Source: Euclidia mi (Eukaryota > Arthropoda > Insecta > Lepidoptera > Erebidae). Taken from it: DNA of 64,000 nucleotides. Below, piece after piece: positions 58,533 to 64,000 of the stretch. Where the stretch lies: contig OX123183.2 in assembly GCA_944739405.2 (NCBI GenBank), positions 125,387,279 to 125,451,278 of the forward strand. The letters run 5' to 3'. The position numbers and the translations under genes are program-made. A model generated the notes under the pieces. That model did no database searches. It was not told the DNA's origin and was given only the letters and a program-made list of their open reading frames with translations. Each line of letters begins with the position of its first letter. Position 1 is the stretch's first letter.

Positions 58533-61500
58533 CTATGCGAGTAGGCTAGGCGCTGTAATTACAGCTGTCGACACATTGACGGCTCGGTCGTCAGCCTGGG
58601 TCCCTTCACTCTCCTCGAGGCTTCTCCTCGTCCTGTGCCAATTATGCGCGAAGTCTCTCAACCGCCGGAAGTTCGCTTCGGAGTTCACAAGCTCGGCGTA
58701 GAACGGAGGGCCCTCTGGACTGATAATCCCATCCATCATCTTTCGTCTAATGTCCTCATAAAGGGGGCACCGCCACAAAATGTGGTCCAAACATTCGTCC
58801 TCTTCGCCGCAATAGCACACGCTTTCCTCACACAGCTTCATATCAAACAATCTCTTCCTAAAACATCCGTGACCAGTCAGAATTTGCGAGACTTGATAGT
58901 CCGGCTCGACCCAAGTATACTTGAGCCGAGCCGCCACGTCCGGGAAGAACCGATAGAGCTCCCTACCCTTCTCCTCACCTTCCCATCTCTGTTGCCATGC
59001 GGCAACAGCCTCCTGCGAAATTTGTCTGCTTTCGGCCCTAAAGTCGTCCCTGGCTAGGTGTCGGCAATCGTCGATCCTGCCTGCCCGGCTTACCTCGAGG
59101 TCGGCTGGTAGCACTCCCGCTAATACGGGGAGAGCCGCGGTGCTAACGGACCTATAGGCCTTCGTTAACAAAATCAGCGCAGGTCTTTGCGTCCTCAACA
59201 ACACGCTTCTGACCATGAACGTGGTCGTTCGTCTCCACCAACACCCCGCGGCGTACGTCAGTATCGCGGCATAGGTGCCGCGATATAGGACCTTGAGGGC
59301 CCTATAACGCACACCCCAGGAGGAGGCAGATATTCGCGACATCTTTCCGAATGCTGCTGCGGCACGTTCCCCGATGGACTCTGCATGTTCCCGAAAGGAC
59401 ATGCTTGAGTCGATTACCACACCCAGAACCCTTGTCGACTGCACGCTCCTGACTGAGATCCCATTGAGTCTGATGGTTGGCGGGCGGCCAGGCATCTTCC
59501 CCTTCAATGTCATAGAGTATGACTTTGAGGGGGAGAAGCCCAGCCGGTTCCGCTGGCCCCACTGGCTGATGAGTTCCATGGCGCATGAGGCCGAAGCCTC
59601 GATGCCGGCGCGAGATTTAGACTCAATGAGGATTGTAACATCGTCGGCGTACGCGACAAGTTGAACCCCGTCTGGGTATGGTAACCGAAACAAATCGTCC
59701 ATGAGTAGGTTCCACAGAGAGGGTCCCAAGACTGAGCCCTGCGGGCAGCCCATGGTCAGTGGCTTCCACACAACCCCGCTGCCGACGAAGAGACCAGCCC
59801 GGCGGTTGGTAAAGTAGCCGACCAACATCCGATAGATGTTGGGCGGACACCCGCCTTGCTTCGCCTTCAGCAGGATCATGGGCCACCACGCGTTGTCGAA
59901 GGCGCCAGAGATGTCTAGGAACAATGCCTGGACGTATTTGGCCTGGCTGGAAGCAACTACTTCCTGAAGGGACCGTAGTGCTGATAGCGTTGAGCGACCT
60001 CGAAAGAAACCGTGCTGACAGGTCGAGATGTTGCGCGAGATGGAAGGTGCGCATTGGAGCATGACCCGTTCCAAGATCTTACCTAGGACAGAAAGGAGCG
60101 TGATAGGGCGATACGCTTTAGGATCGGTCAGCGGTTTGCCGTTGCCTTTCGGCAGGACAATAAGCCGGCCGTCCTTCCACGTATCTGGAAAAGTGCCCTC
60201 CTCAACGCAAAGTCCGAGAATACGCGTTAGCTCGGAGGAAGCTACGAGCCACACATGTTTTACCATGCGGGCGGTGATCCCATCGATGCCGGGTGCCGTG
60301 TTGGGTAAGTCCCTGACTATAGTGCTCACCACACTCAATGATGGGGGGGGCGCGTCGCGACCCGAGGGCGCGCAGGCGGCCAGTAGGCGCACCTTACGGT
60401 GGTATGCGCTATCCGCGCTGGGGTTGTCGTCTGGGCAGAGTGCCTTGACCAAGACCCCCATGGCGGTCTGCACGTCCCCGGCAAATCCTTCCGAGAACCT
60501 GGTGCCGTTGATGACGTTGGGGGGCGGTCTCGCCCGCCCACTAGCCACCCGGTAGGCCAGTCCCCAGGGGTCCTGGTTACCGTCGGCAGCAAGTCCCCGG
60601 AAGAAATCGGTCTGCGCCTTCCCCATCAGGGCCCTGTAACTATTGCGGCGCTCATGAAAATTCTTGCGTGCAATCTCTTCAAAGACCCCCATGCCTCTCT
60701 TCCTAGCTGTCTGCCATACTTTCCTCGCTTTGTTCGCTTTCTTACGCGCGGTCTCCAGAGCAGGAGACCACCACTCGTATCCCTTGACTCTCTTACCATT
60801 CTTGCATTCACCCAAACACTCAGTCGCTGTCCTCACAATCATGTCTGTAAAGACCTTACTTATCACACTTGCAGGCTTCTTCCAGTCAATCCGTCCCACA
60901 CGTTCGTGGATTATAGTCTGAAAGCGTCCCCAGTCCACGCCGCGCTCGCGGAACCTCCTCGGCTCCCCCAGCGGTTCCGCGGCTGCAGCTGTAGACCGTG
61001 TGCCACATACCTCATAGGTGATCAGCCTGTGATCGCTGGAGCTTTCTTCCTCATGTACCTTCCAGTTGTCTAGTAGGACGCCTCTTGTTGTCAATGTTAG
61101 GTCGATGTTTGATTCACCGTTGACCGTGGAGAAGGTGTGTGGTTGGTCCTCCGTGTTATTGATGGTGAGGCCACGGCCAACGATGAAATCCTCCATTTGA
61201 CGCCGTCGGTAGTTGACATCACTACCTCTTCCATGGAAGTTTCTCGGGCTACAATGCCACATTGGCGAGTGCGCATTGGTGTCAGCACCTATCAGCACTC
61301 GGTGACCTCGCAGGGTGTCCAGTACCGTGTGTAGGTGATGTAGATGTATGGCGATGTCATCCGAGTACTGGAAATAGGCGCCGACAAGGTACAGCGACGT
61401 GTCCGGCGTTGATTTCCTCTGTGGGCTAAGTTCTAGGTGGCACACGGTGCAGTGGCTGTTACTCAGATGTGTTAATAGGGCGCACGGAATGTCACGCCGC

Positions 61501-61697
61501 ATAAGTAATATTCCGGCCTTTGGTTGTTCGTGTTCGGCGTGTATCCATATTGGACCGGCGGCGGTGGTGAGGCGAGGCATGGAGTGCGGTTCTTGGACAA
61601 GAACCACATCCAGCCCCAGCCTCCCCGCTATGGAGGGCAGCTCTGCTGTTGCCACCGCCGATCCCTGCAAGTTTAATTGACCGATTTTAGTGCCCAT
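58533..61697 (-). CDS. R1-clade ORF2: AP-like endonuclease and reverse transcriptase
   Basis: This is an intact 1054-aa protein. Endonuclease: IGQLNLQGS (N9), VQEPHS (E36), GADTNAHSPMW, SNIDLTLTT and SSDHRLI. RT: NTAPGIDGITARM, AYRPITLLSVLGK, HGFFRGRSTLSAL, LFLDISGAFDNAWWP, GCPQGSVLGPSLWN and YADDVTIL. The C-terminus carries CYCGEEDECLDHILWRC, a C-x-C-x8-H-x4-C motif. The start ATG overlaps the end of ORF1 by 11 nt in another frame (TATGGGCACTAA), unlike the UAAUG of SART. All expected catalytic residues are present, so the copy may be recent. Its subfamily within the R1 clade is not assigned. Confidence 0.92.
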   Translation of the reverse strand: MGTKIGQLNLQGSAVATAELPSIAGRLGLDVVLVQEPHSMPRLTTAAGPIWIHAEHEQPKAGILLMRRDIPCALLTHLSNSHCTVCHLELSPQRKSTPDTSLYLVGAYFQYSDDIAIHLHHLHTVLDTLRGHRVLIGADTNAHSPMWHCSPRNFHGRGSDVNYRRRQMEDFIVGRGLTINNTEDQPHTFSTVNGESNIDLTLTTRGVLLDNWKVHEEESSSDHRLITYEVCGTRSTAAAAEPLGEPRRFRERGVDWGRFQTIIHERVGRIDWKKPASVISKVFTDMIVRTATECLGECKNGKRVKGYEWWSPALETARKKANKARKVWQTARKRGMGVFEEIARKNFHERRNSYRALMGKAQTDFFRGLAADGNQDPWGLAYRVASGRARPPPNVINGTRFSEGFAGDVQTAMGVLVKALCPDDNPSADSAYHRKVRLLAACAPSGRDAPPPSLSVVSTIVRDLPNTAPGIDGITARMVKHVWLVASSELTRILGLCVEEGTFPDTWKDGRLIVLPKGNGKPLTDPKAYRPITLLSVLGKILERVMLQCAPSISRNISTCQHGFFRGRSTLSALRSLQEVVASSQAKYVQALFLDISGAFDNAWWPMILLKAKQGGCPPNIYRMLVGYFTNRRAGLFVGSGVVWKPLTMGCPQGSVLGPSLWNLLMDDLFRLPYPDGVQLVAYADDVTILIESKSRAGIEASASCAMELISQWGQRNRLGFSPSKSYSMTLKGKMPGRPPTIRLNGISVRSVQSTRVLGVVIDSSMSFREHAESIGERAAAAFGKMSRISASSWGVRYRALKVLYRGTYAAILTYAAGCWWRRTTTFMVRSVLLRTQRPALILLTKAYRSVSTAALPVLAGVLPADLEVSRAGRIDDCRHLARDDFRAESRQISQEAVAAWQQRWEGEEKGRELYRFFPDVAARLKYTWVEPDYQVSQILTGHGCFRKRLFDMKLCEESVCYCGEEDECLDHILWRCPLYEDIRRKMMDGIISPEGPPFYAELVNSEANFRRLRDFAHNWHRTRRSLEESEGTQADDRAVNVSTAVITAPSLLA

Positions 61698-63108
61698 AGT
61701 CGGTCGACGCTAATTTCCTACCCTCGGCGTGTTTCCTCGCTGGGCAGTCACGTGCGTTCGTCCTGTGATCGGATCCCTTGCGTCCCAGTTTCTTGCACGT
61801 TGCACAAGTTGTCTGCTTTGCTTGACATTCCGTGCTCTTATGCCCGTCCTCCCCGCAGTTCCCGCACGTCATGTTCTTGGATCTGCAGTACTTCTCCGGG
61901 TGCCCGTACATTTGGCAGCGGCGGCAGCAGGTCACGTCTATGTGGTCATTAACCTCGACGACGTCCCAGCCCACGTACACTCGCCCACGCTCAATGAGTT
62001 TTTCTCGGAGTGTTGGTGCGCACTCGCACACCCACATTTTGCGGTTGCCGCGGCGGGTCCTGTTGAATAGGGGCCTAATCATTTTTGTGACCTCTTCTAG
62101 GCTGTGCTCTCGTAGGTTTTGCTCCTGTAGGTGGGCGAGGATCTCGTTGGGCTTCAGGTCGGCGTCAACTCCCGAAAGGGAGATTAGCGGCTGGCGTTCT
62201 TTCGGCTCCGCGACTCTCAGGGTCGCTGGAACCGCTGCCCTCAGTAAGCGCGCGTCTTCTTCGGACGGGGTCTCGACGATGAGCCCCGCTCCCCCCATCT
62301 TGCGGACGCCGTGCACCCGGAATCCCTGCGCTGCAGGGTCTACGCTCGCCCGTAGCACCTTCTTAGTTTCTTCGGCTGTGCGTATGGTCTCTCTTTGGTC
62401 CTCCGCGGGGAAGACAGCCACTGCTGGACCCAGGCGTGTTGGCAATGGCACCGGCTCAGTGTTCCTGCCCATCTTTAGCGCGCCTGCGTAACTTACTTGA
62501 GCCGGTCCGGTGTGAAATACGGTGTGCTGTTGCGGGTGCAACGCCGGCACCTGTGCAGCGCGTTCCTCCGCGACGGCAGCGCGTTGTTCCGCGGCCGCGA
62601 GTCTTGTGACGAGGTGCAGCACCACCGAGCTGACGTTGTTCACGTAGAACCCGATGGCGGCAATTTCATCTTTGTTCAATTTACTAGTTTTCGACCGTAC
62701 GGCCTCCATGATCCCGCCGGTCGACTCCGTCGCAAGCTCGACGAGGTCGGCTGCAGTAGCGGAGGATGCGGGCACCGGAGTTACAGGAGTTGTCGGAGGA
62801 GCCATGGTGGTAATCTGCTCGGTTACTGGCTCGGCTTGAGTCGTCGTCTGCTTACGAGCTGGCGCCACTTTGCGTCTCGTCTGGTCCGGCATCTCAGGTG
62901 GCGAGGTCAGTAAGCGCTTACCGCCGACCTGTGGCGGCGCCTGCACTGCGGGCTGCGTCTGCATTGGCGAGGCGAACGGCGTACTGAATGCTCCTGGCGG
63001 CGTGCGCAGCAGTGAGTTGCGCGGGTTGAATGCCGCTGAGGCTTCGCCCGCGGGCGCAGGCCCAGGGTCTGCGCGCCGCTGGCGCTCAGCGTCCTCCTCC
63101 TCCATCAC
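61687..63108 (-). CDS. R1-clade ORF1: Gag-like zinc-knuckle protein
   Basis: It is 473 aa from ATG 63106-63108 (MMEEEDAERQRR). The N-terminal ~150 residues are Pro/Ala/Thr-rich and low in complexity. A short helical segment (AAAEQRAAVAEERAAQ) follows, then a conserved domain (SLSGVDADLKPNEILAHLQE region), and three knuckles at about 395-408 (C-x2-C-x4-H-x4-C), 415-428 (CGNCGEDGHKSTEC) and 435-455 (C-x2-C-x9-H-x6-C). It should bind the element RNA. The final codons DYGH and TAA overlap the ORF2 start. A second Met directly follows the first. Confidence 0.92.
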   Translation of the reverse strand: MMEEEDAERQRRADPGPAPAGEASAAFNPRNSLLRTPPGAFSTPFASPMQTQPAVQAPPQVGGKRLLTSPPEMPDQTRRKVAPARKQTTTQAEPVTEQITTMAPPTTPVTPVPASSATAADLVELATESTGGIMEAVRSKTSKLNKDEIAAIGFYVNNVSSVVLHLVTRLAAAEQRAAVAEERAAQVPALHPQQHTVFHTGPAQVSYAGALKMGRNTEPVPLPTRLGPAVAVFPAEDQRETIRTAEETKKVLRASVDPAAQGFRVHGVRKMGGAGLIVETPSEEDARLLRAAVPATLRVAEPKERQPLISLSGVDADLKPNEILAHLQEQNLREHSLEEVTKMIRPLFNRTRRGNRKMWVCECAPTLREKLIERGRVYVGWDVVEVNDHIDVTCCRRCQMYGHPEKYCRSKNMTCGNCGEDGHKSTECQAKQTTCATCKKLGRKGSDHRTNARDCPARKHAEGRKLASTDYGH

Positions 63109-63800
63109 CTTATACTTATTAGGTAGCTACTTAACACTACTACTGCTAAGCACTAATATTCTACAGCTTAAAAAACTATAGACTATAAACTAAAGCGTGC
63201 GCCCAAGGGTTATCAAGGTGTAAGTTGATACTGGTGAAGTTTCTACACCTTGGGTGCACGTAGTACTCACGGTACCGGAACCTCCAAGTGTGTGGTGCAG
63301 GCACGCAGAGCGCACGGGTAGCTACCCGGCGTACGCAAGCTGTCCTTGCACTGCACTTAGTTCACAACACTAGCACAAACAACTTTATCAACTAAAGCTA
63401 TGGGCGTCTCTATCGCAAAGCGTCACTATCGCGGGTTACTTAGTCCAGTACTGCTGCGTGTAACCGAACGCAAATGTCACAAACGTCAAAAACGTCACGA
63501 CGTCACTGACAGCTGTCAGATGACATGTGGCGTTTGACGTCGGCTGTCAACCGCCACGCGGTTGCAGAAAATTTTTCTGCAAGTCACTTTACACCACACT
63601 AAAAACCACTGTGTCACTACCACTGAAGTGCCTGAAGGCACTGAAGCGCTATAATAGCGTCTTAGGTGTCGTTCGTGTATTATATACGCGTCCAAATCGC
63701 AGAAATACACAACGAACACAACACTGTTTGCACACACTGTTTTGCGAGTTTAAAACCGCCGAAAAACTAGGTTTTTCGCGACGGAAAGCATCGCCCGAAT
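63109..63800 (-). promoter_or_regulatory. 5' UTR/promoter region of the R1-clade element
   Basis: There is no ORF with a motif. Visible features are four ACGTCA/TGACGT motifs within 63483-63540, a perfect 14-bp palindrome CTGACAGCTGTCAG at 63506-63519, and a long inverted repeat around 63196-63260 (CAAGGTGTA with TACACCTTG, outer arms CGTGCGCCCAAG and CTTGGGTGCACG). Internal promoters are expected in 5' UTRs of such elements; which motif matters is not known. Confidence 0.5.
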
Positions 63801-64000
63801 ATCGCTCAAGGAGCAGTTGGAGCTGTCCGAGTCGGATAGCTCCACAGTCTCAATGATTAGCGTGCGCAGCGCGGAAAGCCCAAGTCGGGCACTGCGCAAG
63901 CGCCCACGCTCGGAGCCAGGCTCGGCTTCGAGCGATGAAGGAACCCCCACTAAACCTAAACTAACAGTGAGGGGTTTCAAAACCCGTGGACGACCGCCCA

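Larger units (their letters stand above)
58373..63800 (-). mobile_element. R1-clade non-LTR retrotransposon with both ORFs open, not telomere-type
   Basis: It is a ~5.4-kb element whose 5' end is at 63800 and 3' end at 58373. ATCGCTCAAGGAGCA (15 bp) occurs on both sides (58358-58372 and 63801-63815). The 3' end has no poly(A); it ends ...GAGGAGGGAA on the sense strand. ORF1 and ORF2 are open and overlap. It shares no visible sequence with SART in UTRs or ORFs beyond family motifs, and no telomeric repeat flanks it. Confidence 0.92.
56881..64000 (+). mobile_element. SART-A2 copy S17, interrupted by an R1-clade element, runs off the window
   Basis: It has a native 5' end, then a small deletion in the leader (GAGCATCAGCTCGCGG where others have GAGTAGCAAGCTGCTGCTCGCGG), two monomers and the A2 leader. 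ORF1 starts at 58257, is split at 58372/58373, and resumes at 63816 up to the window end. Confidence 0.9.

Overview
The window looks like the edge of an insect chromosome end. The telomeric repeat is (TTAGG)n, and almost everything from about 4.0 kb onward is a dense, nested array of SART-like, telomere-targeted non-LTR retrotransposons (R1 clade). A moth or butterfly is the most likely host, because this element family and repeat are best known there, but other TTAGG insects cannot be excluded. No cellular RNA gene and no intact host gene was found. The G-rich TTAGG strand reads left to right, so the left edge should be the chromosome-proximal side and the right edge the distal side (inference).

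Layout. 1-4001: AT-rich ordinary insect DNA with a decayed CR1/Jockey-group LINE (317-1705, two stops, plus a CA microsatellite) and a broken gene for a YqaJ-type nuclease on the minus strand (3367-4001). 4002-58372: SART copies on the + strand, numbered S1-S17 here, separated by short TTAGG tracts. They fall into family B (ORF2 of 1057 aa, starting MPPPLRLLQGN), family A (ORF2 of 1058 aa, starting MAPYLRLIQAN, with ORF1 variants A1 and A2), and an A-like subtype A' seen mostly as truncated copies. S10 (35102-42143) and S15 (48256-55283) appear complete, with both ORFs open and a UAAUG stop-start overlap. The other copies are truncated, internally deleted, fused or chimeric. Interspersed are five copies (U1-U5, four full length) of a roughly 590-bp poly(A)-tailed element that does not look coding. 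One AT-rich insert lies in the opposite, TRAS-like, orientation (34567-35052). 58373-63800: a different R1-clade element with both ORFs open, on the minus strand, inserted into ORF1 of S17, which resumes at 63816 and runs off the window.

How it works together. Each complete SART encodes a nucleic-acid-binding ORF1 protein with three zinc knuckles and an ORF2 protein with AP-like endonuclease, reverse transcriptase and a C-terminal CCHC motif. Integration by target-primed reverse transcription at TTAGG would extend the chromosome end and explains the nesting. Where a new copy landed next to unique sequence, target-site duplications of mostly 14-15 bp can be read directly. SART A, SART B and U share a 3' RNA plan: an invariant GGCCCGCC hairpin, a second hairpin, a GGTTTTTAGT-like box, a third hairpin, and a closing stem 5-8 nt before poly(A) whose sequence changes with compensation between families. 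This suggests U and the truncated copies are mobilised by the SART reverse transcriptase.
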